A stretch of DNA of 64,000 bases, from positions 9,741,015 through 9,805,014 of the forward strand of contig NC_053146.1 in NCBI RefSeq assembly GCF_016808335.1, written 5' to 3'. Shown piece by piece: positions 1-11,906 of this stretch. The stretch's first letter is position 1. Every line of letters begins with the position of its first letter. The position numbers and the translations under genes were made by a program. This stretch comes from Panicum virgatum (lineage: Eukaryota > Streptophyta > Magnoliopsida > Poales > Poaceae). The notes under the pieces are model-generated. The model had not been told where the DNA came from, ran no database searches, and saw nothing but the letters and a program-made list of their open reading frames with translations.

Positions 1-557
1 ATGGGAGGGACAAAAACTTCCATGCCTGGCACCACGGCCGACCACGCTGGGCACTGCCGCCCCAAGCCTGCTGGGCAAGCACCCGAGCCAGGTAGCACGG
101 GCAGCCACACCGGGCACAACGGCCACAAGCCTGCTGGCCTCAACCTTTGCCGTCGCCGGCAACAGGACGAGCAGGTCGATTCGAGGAGGGCCGGAAGCGA
201 GGGCAAGCAGGGGATTTATTTTATTTCGACTCACCTTTGCTCATGTGTCGCTGGCACCGAGAACGGCTAGGACCACGGCAACGAGAACGACACCAGCGCC
301 TCTGGCGGCCGGCGCTAGGGAGGACTTTCCCAACCAGGAGAACTTCATAGATGTAGAGGCTATAATATTATAGAAGTATACTAGAGACTAGCGGGGTGGC
401 TCCACTCCTTTCCAGTTACTGGCGAAGAACACCGGAGACGGAGAGGAGGGAGCCGGATCTGGGAGGCTCCGGAGGCACCGGTTTGGGACGCGACGACTCG
501 AGAGAGTTCTTGTACAAGACTCAAGAGTGTCGGTCGAGGCGAGGCATATCGCATATG
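1..557. other. intergenic, no gene supported
   Basis: Short GC-rich open frames are present on both strands, but none shows a recognisable domain or a consistent exon structure. I see no gene here. Confidence 0.4.
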
Positions 558-887
558 GGCCCGTTTGGTTTGTGCTGTGTTAGTAAATAGTGACATTTTG
601 ACCACTAATTACGGTGTCAAACAAAGCCAGTTTACAAAACCAACTTCAGAACCCCGCGCTAGTGATCCTGAAGAATCCAATGAGGCCTTCGAACGCGCGA
701 TTAGAGGATAGTTACTGTAGCATTACTGTAGCAATCATCGATTAATTACCGTCGTTAGATTCGTCGTGAAAAGTTACATTCATCCCTGAAAAGATTTTGC
801 AAATAGACTTCATTTAGTATACTATACATGCGAGATTTTTTTTTAGAAAACGTGCGCACTAGAATCGTGGAATGGCCAAACAAGACC
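558..887. mobile_element. MITE with 3-bp target duplication
   Basis: The segment begins GGCCCGTTTGGTTT and ends CCAAACAAGACC, an imperfect terminal inverted repeat. ATG flanks it on both sides (555-557 and 888-890), which fits a 3-bp target site duplication. The interior holds two nearby ACTGTAGCA copies and no coding potential. This is the pattern of a common grass MITE, probably PIF/Harbinger-related; the superfamily is an inference. Confidence 0.6.
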
Positions 888-2694
888 ATGGACTATGGTG
901 GTGATAGCGATAGTGGGCCGCCGCTGCTGCTCGCGCCAAGTTGGAAAAAAAAAATCAAGGAGACGCGAGGGGTGTCTCGAGGCACATATACAATCACGTA
1001 CTCGTGCTTTTGCCTTTAGGATCAACCCCCACCGTGTTTAGAAAAGAATCACCCACCTTATTAGGGTTTGACTTGCGAAAAACGAAGCGGCAGGCAGTTA
1101 ACCCGTCGGGCTCGGTCACCGGAGAGCAGACTGCTCTGGTCAGTGACAGTGAGGCGCTAGCAGCAGCAGGAATGGAAACATGCACACTACTGTAGGAGTA
1201 ACATGGAAATCGCATGGAAATCGATTGATTGGTTGAGGACTTGAGGTGTTAGAAGAAAGTGATGGGAATCAAGGCATGGGGATGTGGTAGTTCGAGTGTC
1301 ATTAGGTGCGGCGCATGTGGTGGAGGCTCTAGTTTATTTGGACGCGAAACCGCGCTCTCATGTGGGCTCCGGAGGCGGAGGTGGTGCCAGCGTGGCCGAG
1401 AGTGACAATTTTAGGCCTCGTTCGGTTGCTCCCGAAATAGCCCGGAACGGCCTTCAATCCGGCCGGAATGAAGTGGGCTGGTTTGCAATCGGACGTGGGC
1501 CGAAATCGTCGTTCGTTTTGGTCGGCTCGGATTGGAAACAGGGCTGGTTCGGCCTCCTTTCACACCCTTCCGGCCTTGTTTCGATCCCCACCCCACACCC
1601 TCCAGATCCAATCCGGACATAGCAGCGGCACGCGAGGGCTAGGGTGAGGGCGCGGCTGGCGGCGCGCGAAGGCGAGGGCGACGGCGAGCGAGGCGACGGC
1701 AAGGCGGCGCGGTGGCGCATTGACGGCGAGCGTGTTCTTCGCCGCTTTCTCCATCCTCTAAAGCACAGAATTTGTTTTGCTACGACCACCCAGTCCTGCG
1801 CCCCCCGCTGAGATGCCCAGCAAGCAGTTCACCAAACAATTTGTACACAGATTCTCGACTCTGTAAAAATCGATGGCTCCAAATACTCTTCAACGCGATC
1901 CAACGGCCGAGGTTATATGGATCCGCGTTTCAACTCCACCCCACGCCCACCTCCTCTGCAGCACACCCAGCGCCGCGCGCAGGCATTTTCCTCCAAAAAA
2001 CGGGCTTCCCTGTTTCCAGTTCTTCTCCCGCGCGCCTCCCTTGAATCGGCAAACCCCGCCCTAAGCCGGCGCCGTTCGAGCGGTCGTAACCCATGGGGCA
2101 TCTTCGGGCTCCGGAAGCCGCCGGGAACCACGCCGGGTGCGGCCTTCGGCCACCACCGTGCGCAGGGCCGAGTGCGTCCTCCGGCCGCCGCCGTAACGCG
2201 CGCCGGCCGCGGCCTCTGGGCGCCGCCGTGAGCAGGGCCGGGTGCGTCCTCCGGGCGCCGCCGTGACTCGCGCCAGCTTAGGGCTGCGACCGCCCCCCCC
2301 CCCCCTAAGATCCCTCCAGCTAGGACGAGGAGGCGACGGCCACCAACAAGGCACGTGCAGTATTTCTCTTTCTTGACTTGATTTCTTAAATCAGAGCATT
2401 TGGGGAGCTTTTGGTTGCTTTGATTCGTGCAAAGACATGTGTTGATGCTGTGAATTTGATTGAATCAACACGAGCACGAAGAATCGAACCAATTTCGTTT
2501 TGGGGAGAAAAACTACATTCCTGCTCGTGATATGAAATTCCCGGTGTTTGAGTTCGAATTGAGACATGACTCTTTCGGGATAGCTTACCAACTCCATGGA
2601 GATCACCTGTGCATAGTTTGGGAGCGATTCCTTTTGATTTGGTCAAATTTCGGGTGTTTTCCTCTTTATTTATCCTGTCGTCCTTCTCTTTGCA
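888..2694. other. intergenic, GC-rich in part, no gene supported
   Basis: About 1430-1560 has CGTTCGGTT-type sequence typical of degenerate grass MITEs. About 1920-2350 is a GC-rich block with overlapping open frames on both strands and a C-run near 2294. None of the frames matches a family I recognise. The GC-rich block could be an untranslated first exon or a captured fragment, but the sequence does not decide this. Confidence 0.35.
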
Positions 2695-2874
2695 GCCTGT
2701 TCGGTTGAACTGAATGGCCGGGCTGGACTACTGTTCCGACTGACTGTAGCGACTTGTTATTATATATGATTAACAGACGGCGGGGCAACATACTATCGGT
2801 ACTGTAGCTGCAGTGGTACTGTAGATACAGTACTCCAGACCATCCCATCAAGTGCAACCGAACGGGACGCAGGC
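2695..2874. mobile_element. small MITE-like element
   Basis: The left end reads GCCTGTTCGGTTG and the right end CAACCGAACGGGACGCAGGC, giving an inverted TTCGGTTG/CAACCGAA pair about 180 bp apart. The interior is non-coding and contains several CTGTAG motifs. Exact ends are uncertain because GCAG occurs at both edges and may belong to the duplication or to the element. Confidence 0.5.
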
Positions 2875-4705
2875 TGCGGCAGCGGGTTTCAGGAGGAGCC
2901 TCGAAGGGGAGGCGGTGGGGATCAAGGAGCAGGTGCTCACCAGGCAGCGCTGGAGGAGGCCGCCGCCACCACGAAGACCCTGAACGCAAACGGCGCGTGC
3001 CGGCGAGGGAAGCTGCTGTGGTTTCCTGAAACGTTAAGTGCAGGATGCTCATCTCTGAAATCTCAGTTTTGGGTAGCTGACTATTCTTGCTATTTCCTGT
3101 TTGAGTTGTTATGGTGCATAGCTAGAACCAAATTATGAATTGAACAACCGACACTGCCCCAAATTATTATAGAAATAATAATTGTCTTAATTGAATGTGT
3201 TTTCTGGCAACTGTAGCCCATCCAGGTCTACCTTTAGTATTTGATGACCATAAATATGTGTATGCATATTACCTAAACATTTCACTGCTACTGAAAAGCT
3301 AAACAGCTCGATATATTTCTATGATTTATGCTCAGAGTTCTACAACTCTTGTGTGTGTCTATACTGAATATTCAGATGCTTCAATTTCATAATGTATGTT
3401 TTTTTTACGAACTTCATAATGCATAATTGAGAACTGCATTTATTTACAGTCGAGGTAGAAGGCCCAAGAGGATATGCAGAAAGTGGAAAAGAAACTTGCC
3501 TTTTATTTCAAGTTTATTTGCTTTCCATTGTTGTTTTTATTTTCTTGGGTGCCACTTAATTCTCAAGGTCATCCTATCTCAACCATCGAAACTTTTTTTG
3601 TGTTCTGTTCTTGCAGGTGTTTTGAGTTGTAGGTCCTGTGTCGAGCAGAGGCCCAAATTAAATCCACAAATCTGGTGTGCTAATTTTGGCAACAGATTTC
3701 AAGAGTTATTTGTTCTAATTTCAAAAGTTCCAAAACAAGTTGTGAGAATTTAACCCATCTGAATAAACTTATTTCAATTCACAGGCTACAATTCCATTTT
3801 GTTGGGGAAACAGGAGATGTAATCTTTAAGATAAAATAAAAATTCAGAGTTACGTTTGGTTATAATCTACTTTCACTAAATTGATGTTTCACTTCTCATT
3901 TCTTGCCGTGTACCCTGATCAGTCGTAACATGTATAGTTCTCTGTTCATCCTGCATTTGAGTTGATGTTGCAGAACCTCTGAACAGCTACAGTTTTTTTT
4001 TTTTTTTTGCATTTGGATGCTTCAGACAAGCAGGCTTCACAACTGAAGTTGAACTTCTTGTCATTTGAGCATTCGAAGCCATTGGAATTTTTTTTGACAA
4101 TGCAAACAACCAATATTTGTGGTGGTTCTCCAGACTTATTGATCAGTAAGCATTACTTGTGCACTAACTTATTTATCATGGTCCATTCTGTAGGCCTCTT
4201 ACCATTCCTTATATGAATAAATTTTCTTTCAATTTACAATCTGCATTTCTTTTTGTTGGAGAAACAAGAGATGTAATATTTAAGATGAAAAGTAGATGGC
4301 ATGAAGGCTTTGAAGAAAGGAAAAAAATGCATATGTTGCATGGTCAGGAATGCAATAGTGTTCTCTTTTTTCATTTTTGGTGTAGGCCATTTAATTTGCT
4401 CTTCAGTTCCTTGATTCAAATTTTGAATAGTTTCAACATGTCCAACTGAAGATATGAGATTGTATTAGCCTATCATGTCCTAAACTCCCGTGTATGATCT
4501 GGTTTGATGATTCTTGTAAGTTACGGATAGGTGATGTTGATCATGGTCTGTGTGTTTCACTTATAGAAAGGGACTAGACTAATTGACTTACATTGCAGTT
4601 TTGTTTGTCGTATAGCTTTCAACACATTTCTGCCAGTCGTGGACTCTTGGGTTGTGACGGTTGGATATTTGGAACCCGTGTTTTTTTTGTAATCTGCAAG
4701 TTATC
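2875..4705. other. intergenic, AT-rich, no gene supported
   Basis: No coding region is recognisable. A segment at about 3757-3835 recurs in diverged form at about 4214-4292 (shared GAGATGTAAT and TTTAAGAT blocks), which suggests an old local duplication. Homopolymer T runs occur at about 3992-4008 and 4680-4688. Confidence 0.4.
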
Positions 4706-4734
4706 CGTGGTGTTAGCACGGGCACCTTACTAGT
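4706..4734 (+). mobile_element. possible Helitron 3' terminus
   Basis: The sequence GCACGGGCACC is followed by TTACTAGT. Grass Helitrons typically end in CTAGT shortly after a GC-rich GCACGGGC-type motif, and the Helitron end at 15772 in this window has the same GCACGGGCAC then CTAGT order. No matching TCTCTAC 5' end was found upstream, so the element is unbounded or truncated. Confidence 0.35.
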
Positions 4735-5130
4735 CACTAGTAAGCCACCGCCTCTCTCCTCCTTCCCCTCTCCGCTGCGCTCGCTTTACCCCGTGCTGCC
4801 GCGTCCTGGATCCACGCACTCTCGGATCACTAGTCGGCGTCGAGGACGCGGTAGGAGCCCGAGGGGGGGGGGGGTGCAGCATCAGCGCGCCGTTGATGCA
4901 GAAGAGCAGGTCGCGGAGCCCCGCGTGGCCGCACCCGAGGAGCCGGCAGTGGCACGGTGCACGCGCATAGGACGAGCAAGGCGGGCAGCAGCAGGCACGA
5001 GCACACGGCGGTGCCATTTTGGTGCAGGTGAAGGTCAGATCTGGGAGTGCCGACAACGGAAGGAACACCTTCTATATCCTTCAGCTCAAAGGTCTTCTTT
5101 TCTTTCTCTGTGCCTTTGGGATGTCTGCTT

Positions 5131-6328
5131 AGACTGACTTCAATAGAGAGTGCAAAAGCATTTTTGCCTCTCCACAGAGTACTGTTCACACGATGCAACT
5201 CCTCCAACAGAGGAGGCAAACACGAGAGGCAGATTGCCTTCGAGGAGAGAGGCGTCGCCTCTCTCCTCAAACGCATCCGCAGGGCGCCTCGGGGACCTCC
5301 GCGGCCGCCCCGTCCACCGTCCCCGCCGCCATGGCCGCCCTATCTGCCGCTGCTAGACCCGCGCTCGAGGCTGCCGCGGAGCTCGACCGGCGGCGCGCAG
5401 ATCCGAGCCCGACCTCTGGCGGGTCGAGGCGGCGGGTCTGGCGGCAGCGGGAGCTCCTTCCCCTTCTCTCCCTCCTCTCCGGCGGATCCCGAGCGCGGCC
5501 AAGCGAGGTGGGCGGAGCTGCTGCCTGTCCTCCCTCCCCGACCTCCTCTGCCTCTCCAAATCCGGCGCCCTCCCTCCGTGCCCTCCACCCCCTCCATCGC
5601 CGGCGCCCTCCCTACGCGGCTCCCTCTGCGCCGCCGTGGTCCGCGGGGGAGCATCCTGGCCGCGCGCTCGCGGTCCCATGGCGCGGCCGCCGCCACGTAC
5701 GCATCCAGGAACCGCTCCACAAAAGCCGAGGAACCAACCCCTCGACTCCTCCCCGAGTCGCCGCGCTAGCTCGCCCCTCTCCTCCGCGCCTCCTCCCCTC
5801 TCCCACTCCGGCGGTGTGGGCGTCGTCGTCAGCGCCGCTGTGGCCGCCGTAGTGCCAGGGCCCGTCCTTGCCTTCCCCTTCGCTGGGGACATCCGTGACT
5901 TAGGCGACGGCGACAACTTCGTCGGTGTGGCCGCGGCCGCAGCCGGCTTCGATGACTCATCGACGACCACCACGGCTAGCGGCGAGGAGACAGTGGCGGG
6001 GACAGGTTTGAGGGTGTACAGGCCGAAGGCGGACAGGTCAGTGGCAAGAGCGGCACTGACCCATGATGTTGGTCGTCTCTGGCGCTCGGCCGCGACTGCC
6101 GCGAGAGAAGGGGACGGCGGCCCCGAGCAGGAGCAGGAGCGGCGGAGGGCGAGCGCGGGCGCGGAGCAGTGGGCCAGTGGAGCTACGGCGGCGGTGGAGG
6201 ATGGCGAATGCCATTGCTCTGCCTCTCTGTTGGAGCCGGTGGGATGAGAGGGAAACGGAAAATACTGTTCATGCGAGGCAAAGGCCAATTTGCCTTCCAA
6301 TTTTGCACTTCGTTGTTGGAGTCAGTCT
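5131..6328. mobile_element. putative Pack-MULE-like element
   Basis: The left end reads AGACTGACTTCAA and the right end TTGGAGTCAGTCT. Both are followed inward by a GTGCAAAA/TTTTGCAC pair and TTGCCT-type sequence, so inverted termini are likely. The interior from about 5280 to 6240 is strongly GC-rich, unlike its flanks, as in grass Pack-MULEs carrying gene fragments. Overlapping long open frames exist on both strands (minus strand up to 315 codons), which is a composition effect; none resembles a known family. No 9-bp target duplication is visible, so the assignment is tentative. Confidence 0.4.
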
Positions 6329-7302
6329 TATACTACTAAAATGTGAATAATAGTAGTGCATATATGAAATGCTATTTTCTGAATAGACATGCTTTTATGG
6401 AAAGAAAGCATCCACCTGAAGGTGACACGTTCTTTGGTTGCTAACTGTGATCGTTCTCGAACCAAAGATCATATCTGGATAAACAAATACAATAACCGAG
6501 TTCAGTTCTCTATTACTGCACGTCGTTCTGCTTGGATGCATATTTATTTCGGCCAGTACAAGGCTTTATGCTGGTTCAGTTTGCTTGTAGCACAATAGAA
6601 GATAACGACATTGTCTACTAACAAAAAATTCAGGATGTTGTTCACCCTTGCATCTAGAACTGATGATTATGTAGTACTTAATGTGAATGAATTTCCTCAG
6701 CAACTTAGGATCCAAGAATCCTTAATTATTTATTCATTTCTCGAGTTAAACCTTGAGATAGTGTTCTGTATGGACATATGTAGTTTGCTTGGTAGCAGAT
6801 TGCATTAAGACCCCAGTGTCGTTGCATGAAGATGACTGCATTGTAAACTAATGGGGCTGTAAACTAATGGGGCTTTGATCAGACTTGCTAATTTTCTCGA
6901 ATTGGCGCCCAACTCCAAGGATTGGTTCCTACATCTTATTCTCGGTGTGGTGTGCAAAACCATATTTACCATGCTTCCACTTTCAGGTGCTAACCACTTT
7001 CCTGATTTGTCACTAACTCTCTAAAAGGAAACTAATGCTTAGCTGGTCTATAGGTTCTAATGACTACTCCTCTGCTATACTGCTAATAAGTTGATACTGT
7101 TATTTTTATGATGTTTATAGTGTTCAGTTAAGGACAGTCTAGGCATAAGTGAATTTCAGAAGACCAAGATTGGACTGCACAAGCTGTTTGACACAAGCCA
7201 TTTTCAGGTTTTGACTACTAGTGTGTCAGGTTTTGACATAAACCTTTATTAAGCTGCTAGGGAATAAGTGTTAACATTCTGCAAGCCTTAACATTTTCAC
7301 CG
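6329..7302. other. intergenic, no gene supported
   Basis: AT-rich non-coding sequence. A 17-bp unit is tandemly repeated at about 6840-6873 (TGTAAACTAATGGGGC and an adjacent copy). Nothing else could be identified. Confidence 0.4.
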
Positions 7303-7830
7303 TGTTCGGCTGGTGCACCAGCCTCCAGCCCTATAGTATTTCTCTCTCACATCGCTCCAGCACTAGCCTCCAGCCACCAGTTAGGTAACAGTGTTTTTCT
7401 CTCACACCACTCCAGCTCCAGCCTGCCGAACGCAGTGAATTGCATTCTGAGGAGCAGCAGTAGTAGTGTAGTCTCTAAATTTTACTTCTATTAAAGACTT
7501 TGCTCTCTTGATGTAGGTTCTTCTTGGGTAGTACTTCCTCTCATCTGCACAAGGCTACTTCCACACCTGCAACTTAGAGTATTACTAGAACACCACCATG
7601 AAGAATGATGTCTGTGATGCCATGTGTCCGTGTTGCCATAATGTGCTATTTCTGTGTTGCCATAATGTTTGTAGTTGGCCACAATGACGCTACAATGCAT
7701 TTGCGGTGCTATTTCTATGTTCTTGATATTGATTATGTGTTGTTCCTTGCTGTTAATTATGTGTTGTTCATTGGTTTCTGTCAAGTGCAGCTCTTCTATC
7801 CCCTGTTTTCTATCCTCTCCAGCCGAACAC
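7303..7830. mobile_element. TIR element with perfect 12-bp ends
   Basis: GTGTTCGGCTGG at the left is matched by its exact reverse complement CCAGCCGAACAC at 7819-7830. A related end, CTGCCGAACGC, lies inside at about 7424-7433, so a shorter nested element (about 7303-7436) is an alternative reading. The interior has no recognisable coding region. Superfamily not determined. Confidence 0.4.
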
Positions 7831-8744
7831 GGTTTTTTGAATTCATGGTTTAGATCATGATCAGGAATGATCACTGACCTGGTTTGAGTGACACATCTGG
7901 AACCACTCTATCCTGTCCAGGATCAAAACCAGGACTGTAACCAAACCTGGGCTGCCGAACGAGCCCTTAGGGGTAGTGGGCGGGGGTACTGGACCGACAC
8001 GCTGACAAGAGATCATACAACATTAATTCTCTGACAGAAGAGTGTAAAAATGAGGCCGGATCTGCACAGGACTGTAACACGTTGATTGGGGGCGGCGCTT
8101 CGTGGGTCACGATCAACCCTGTTCTACTCCAACAGCCTCCAAGCCAACCAATAGTGTTTTCCTCTCATACCACTCCAGCAGCAGACTCCAGCCACCAGCA
8201 AGCCAACAGTGTTTTTCTCTCACACCACTCCAGCAGCAGCCTCCAGCACCAGCACAGCGAAAAGGGGGCACATTGCTGTATCAGGAAAATATAATGGTTC
8301 CGACAGTTCTTAGAGGGTATTTGAATCTTAAACACTAGTAGATGCTAACTTTCATCATCGTCCAAACAGATCTGGTACTTAGAGATGACCGACGCCGGAA
8401 CTACGCATCCTGACCAGAATTCCGTGCGAAGGTTTGGCTCGAATGGTTGCGAGCGAGAGCTTGATGGTTCGAGCTGGATACATGATGATACTACAGGAGA
8501 GAAAAAGATCCGGGGCAGAAATACACGGCAGCGAGAACGGGGATCCCGTGTGCCCGCGGGACACGCACGGCGTGACGAAGCGCCGCAAGCCGTACGATGA
8601 CACGTCCCTGTCCGCAGGGCAGGAGGAGGCCCCACACCGCCACCGGCCAGTAGTCTAGCCTCCACTCCACGCGGTTTCCTTTTCTTTTGTGGTTTTGGGC
8701 CCTCCCTTTTCCCGGCCCGCGCGCGCACATGTGTGGCGTTTTCG
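7831..8744. other. intergenic with MITE-derived repeats
   Basis: Sequence near 8129-8250 carries two direct copies of a motif (GTGTTTTTCTCTCA followed by CACTCCAGC) that also occurs at about 7391-7415 in the preceding element, so part of this stretch is derived from the same repeat family. A CTGCCGAACGAGCCC end lies at about 7951-7967. No gene is supported. Confidence 0.4.
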
Positions 8745-8980
8745 GGGTGTGTTTAGCCGGTGAATTTTTTTGAATTTTAGTACTGTAGCATATTTTATTG
8801 TTGTTTATTTGATAAATAATATTTAATTATGAATTAATTAATTTTAAAAGATTCATCTCGTGCTAATCAGTTAGACTATATAATTAGTTATTTTTTCAAC
8901 TACATTTAATACTCCATGTATGTGTCAAAAATTTAATGTAATAGCTACTGTGTAAAATTTTTAGAGAACTAAACAGGACC
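8745..8980. mobile_element. MITE, grass family with GTTTAG ends (copy A)
   Basis: The left end GGGTGTGTTTAGCCGG and right end GAACTAAACAGGACC are imperfect inverted repeats. The interior holds GTACTGTAGCA, GATTCATCTCGTGCTAAT and TTTAATACTCCATG, blocks shared with the copies at 9171-9403 and 9410/15914. Non-coding. Confidence 0.6.
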
Positions 8981-9170
8981 GGCCTCATGTGGCCATTCAG
9001 GCGAGAGCCGAGAGCCCCAGAGGCAGCCAGCAAGGCCGCCGACACTTCTCTGTGCTCTCTCTCTGTGTGGGGGCCAGGTAACGAGGCCCGAGGCCACGCC
9101 AACACCCGAAGCATCGCACGCGAGGGTTCCAGCTTTGTTTAGACGGCGGGCTGGGTTAGCTACTTAGATA
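8981..9170. other. spacer between two MITEs
   Basis: GC-richer spacer of about 190 bp without a recognisable feature. Confidence 0.35.
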
Positions 9171-9403
9171 GGTCCCGTTTAGTTTTAATTTTTTTCTATA
9201 GAATTCATCACTTCAAATCTATGAACACATGCATAAAACATTAAATATAATTAAAAAAATAATTAATTATACAATTTAACTGATTAGTATGAGATAAATC
9301 TTTTAAAGCTAATTAGTCCATGATTGAATATTATTTGTTAAGTAACAACGAAAAATACTATAGTACCAAAATTCAAACCTTTTCACCAACTAAACACACC
9401 CTT
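9171..9403. mobile_element. MITE, same family, inverted (copy B)
   Basis: It begins GGTCCCGTTTAGTTTTAAT and ends CCAACTAAACACACCC. Internal blocks (AACTGATTAGTATGAGATAAA, split over two motifs, and CTATAGTACCAAAATTCA) are the reverse complement of those in copy A, so it lies in the opposite orientation. Confidence 0.6.
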
Positions 9404-9409
9404 AGCTAA

Positions 9410-9497
9410 GGCTTTGTTTAGTTCGCCAAAAAATTGAGTTTTGGTACTGTAGCACATTTTGTTGTTATTTAACAATTAATATCTAATGATAGACTAA
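9410..9497. mobile_element. left half of a MITE split by a Helitron (copy C)
   Basis: The sequence starts GGCTTTGTTTAGTTCG, includes GGTACTGTAGCACATTTTG and stops at GATAGACTAA. The missing half resumes at 15773 with TATGCTTAAAATATTTATC and ends CTAAACAAGGCC at 15914. Joined, the two halves make a normal-length member of the same MITE family as copies A and B. The gap is exactly the Helitron at 9498-15772. Confidence 0.75.
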
Positions 9498-9599
9498 TCT
9501 CTACTCTTCTATATCTATATATATTATTATTTATATACTATACTATACTACTAAAAAGAACGATTGGGAGAAAAAACCTTGGTGTGACCCTAACCTCCG

Positions 9600-10250
9600 T
9601 CCCGTGGTGGCTCTGCCGTACCATCATCTGGACCGTTCGATTAAAATGCCGCTCTTCCGTACGTCCATCGCCCACGTTCTGCCTCCATCCCATGCGCACG
9701 CGAAATCCCTCCCCCGTCCCACGCTCTCGCGATCCCCTTCCCCGATGAATCCGCTCGACCTCGCCTCCACCTCGACACCACCTCCCTTGAACCCTCGCAA
9801 TCGCCGTCGCGTCCTCCTCTTCCGAGCCGGCGGCCTCCCGACACCGCCCTCGCCGTTGCGTCATCCTCCTCCGAGCCGGCGGCCTCCGGACGCCGCCGGC
9901 GCATCATCCTCCTCCGAGCTGGCGGCCTCCCGACGCTGCCCTCGCCATCGCCCGCGCGAGCCGACGCCTCCTCCCCGACGAGGCGATCCGATCCGATCCT
10001 GCCCTGCCGGGCCTCGCCGCCCGTCGCTCGCCCCGGAGCACCTCCGTCAGACGAAGTGCAGGCCGTTCCTGTCGCCTGTCAGAGCTTGTCGCCGAGCGCC
10101 AACCAAAATCCAGTCGGAGCTTCGTCCCCGTGCCTGGTGAGGACACAAACGAGATCCCCTGGCTCTCCTCTTCCTGTCCCCCTCCTCATCCAGGCTCCTA
10201 CATGGCAAGACCGCCGTGGATACAGATACAGATCTCCCGTCCACCATGAA
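9600..10250. other. GC-rich, possibly captured fragment inside the Helitron
   Basis: Strongly GC-rich block at the 5' end of the Helitron, with open frames on both strands. Three imperfect tandem copies of a segment of about 35-55 bp containing CGAGCCGGCGGCCTCC lie at about 9822-9950. It may be a captured host gene fragment, as grass Helitrons often carry these, but I do not recognise a protein family. 10250-11383 continues as AT-rich DNA with no identified feature. Confidence 0.35.
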
Positions 10251-11383
10251 CACAAAACATCAAGGTATTTTGTATTGTAGATTAAAGCCTTGTTTGCGTT
10301 TATTGCTTCACGTAAACCTCGAAGCTAATATATATGATGGTGAACTTTTGCTTCACGGTTCCTGGAACTAATCCAGGCGAAGTGAAGGCAGGGGCAGTCG
10401 TACATGCAGTCGCACTCACTCTCCAGGTAAGCTAATTACTGACAGTTTGGTCTCTAGCAATATTTCCAAATAGATTGGTCTTTGGCATTTCAAAACTGAT
10501 AGATTCACACATTTGTGCATTCAGTATGTGATGGTCGTGGGTGTGGCATGTATTCTCGAACTGTCAGCAATCACTCTTCTTTCATATTAGCATAAAGTTT
10601 ATAAATTTATGTTGATTCTATGAAGTGTGAAAAATAGCAAATGGCTTTGGGATTCAGTTGTGTTGTAAAATAAAGAAAGATATTTTTATTAAAGTTACAG
10701 TCCTGTTAATTTTCTTGATTGTCTTAAATATTATGAAGTCTTTGTGTTCTATCATGTAGATTTGCCTTATTGGCCCACTCTCTGACCTAAATGAAACTGG
10801 CTAACTGATCCAAAGGAATAGGATATATAGTCTTCAAATGGAAAGTTTTGATTTCCACTGGCCTTTAGATTGCTTGGCTTATGTCTTATTTCAGAAAAAA
10901 AAGAGCCAGTGCTTGTCATTAATCCGTATGTTTGCGTTCGCTTGTTTGGTTGTAGGAAGCTGACAAACTACAATGTTACTGCCACTCTACAGGTGATTTT
11001 CTTGATTTTTCAGTAACAAAGCATACATGTGAATTTCTTTTTTCATTAAGTCATCACAATAGCCTTTCATCAAATGACATAAGAAATCTAATGAAGGTCA
11101 ACACAAGAACGACCATTTTGATCTACTCGTGAAAGATCCTTTCTTAGATATCTGAAAATAAGATCCCCGGTCCATCTGCATTGCGTCAGGGCCAAAAATT
11201 CAAACAGTTTACCAACGTCAGGTTTGTCACATACTCACAGATTGCATGCTTTGGATTTCCATCATTCCCCAAAACACTGGTTCATCCTTGAGCGTTTGCA
11301 CCTGATTCATAGCGTCTGCCCCTTTGCACTCAGTTAAGTTTAGCTGCATCCAGATTCCAGCTCCAGCCACCATGAAGTTCTTT

Positions 11384-11906
11384 CACTACTACAAAATAGG
11401 CCTTTCTTCCAGGCCATTTGTCCCGGTTACCTTTGGGCCCGGGACAAAAGGTGGCTTTTGTCCCGGGTCCAACGGCTAGCCGGGCCAATGTGGGGGACAG
11501 GGGCTTTTTGTCCCGGGTGGAGCCACCAACCCGGACAAAAGGCCCCCCTTTTGTCCCGTTTGGTGGCTCCACCCGGGACAAAAAGGCCAACCCTTTTATC
11601 CCGGGTGGTGTTATCAACCCGGACAAAAGGCCTCTCCACGTGATAGTTCAAAAGGAAGTTATTCTATACTGAGTCACGTGTACTACTTAGGTGAATTGGC
11701 AAGGAAACCATGCGTTGGGCAAGAGGTCTTGGGATCGAATCCCGTGGTGTGCAAAATTTTTTTTAACGTCAGGCACCTTTTGTCCCGGTTCTTCCACCCG
11801 GGACAAAAGCCTCGAGAGGCTTTTGTCCCGGAAGCCTTGTCCCGGTTCCAAAACCGGGACAAAAGCCAGTTTGGAACCGGGACAAAAGGCTAAATCTGTA
11901 GTAGTG
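11384..11906. mobile_element. small non-autonomous CACTA element
   Basis: It begins CACTACTACAAAATAGG and ends CTAAATCTGTAGTAGTG, so the termini are CACTA-type inverted repeats. TTT flanks both sides (11381-11383 and 11907-11909), the 3-bp target duplication typical of CACTA elements. Subterminal regions contain many copies of GGGACAAAAG or its complement CTTTTGTCCC in both orientations, the likely transposase-binding repeats. No transposase is encoded. A relative lies at 55321-55846. Confidence 0.8.
11685..11755 (+). other. tRNA-like segment inside the CACTA element
   Basis: The segment TAGGTGAATTGGCAAGG resembles a Pol III A box, and GGGATCGAATCCC about 40 bases downstream resembles a B box. 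The relative at 55321-55846 holds the same segment in opposite orientation with a better B box (GGTTCGAATCC on the minus strand). It is not a functional tRNA gene: I see no complete cloverleaf. Confidence 0.4.

Noticed and set aside
5353..6300. 315-codon minus-strand open frame
   Set aside because: Overlapping long frames occur on both strands in this GC-rich block, no family is recognisable and the frame crosses the putative TIR. Treated as a composition artefact.
11685..11755. Functional tRNA gene
   Set aside because: Box-like motifs are present, but no full cloverleaf or acceptor stem, and the segment is part of a CACTA MITE family.
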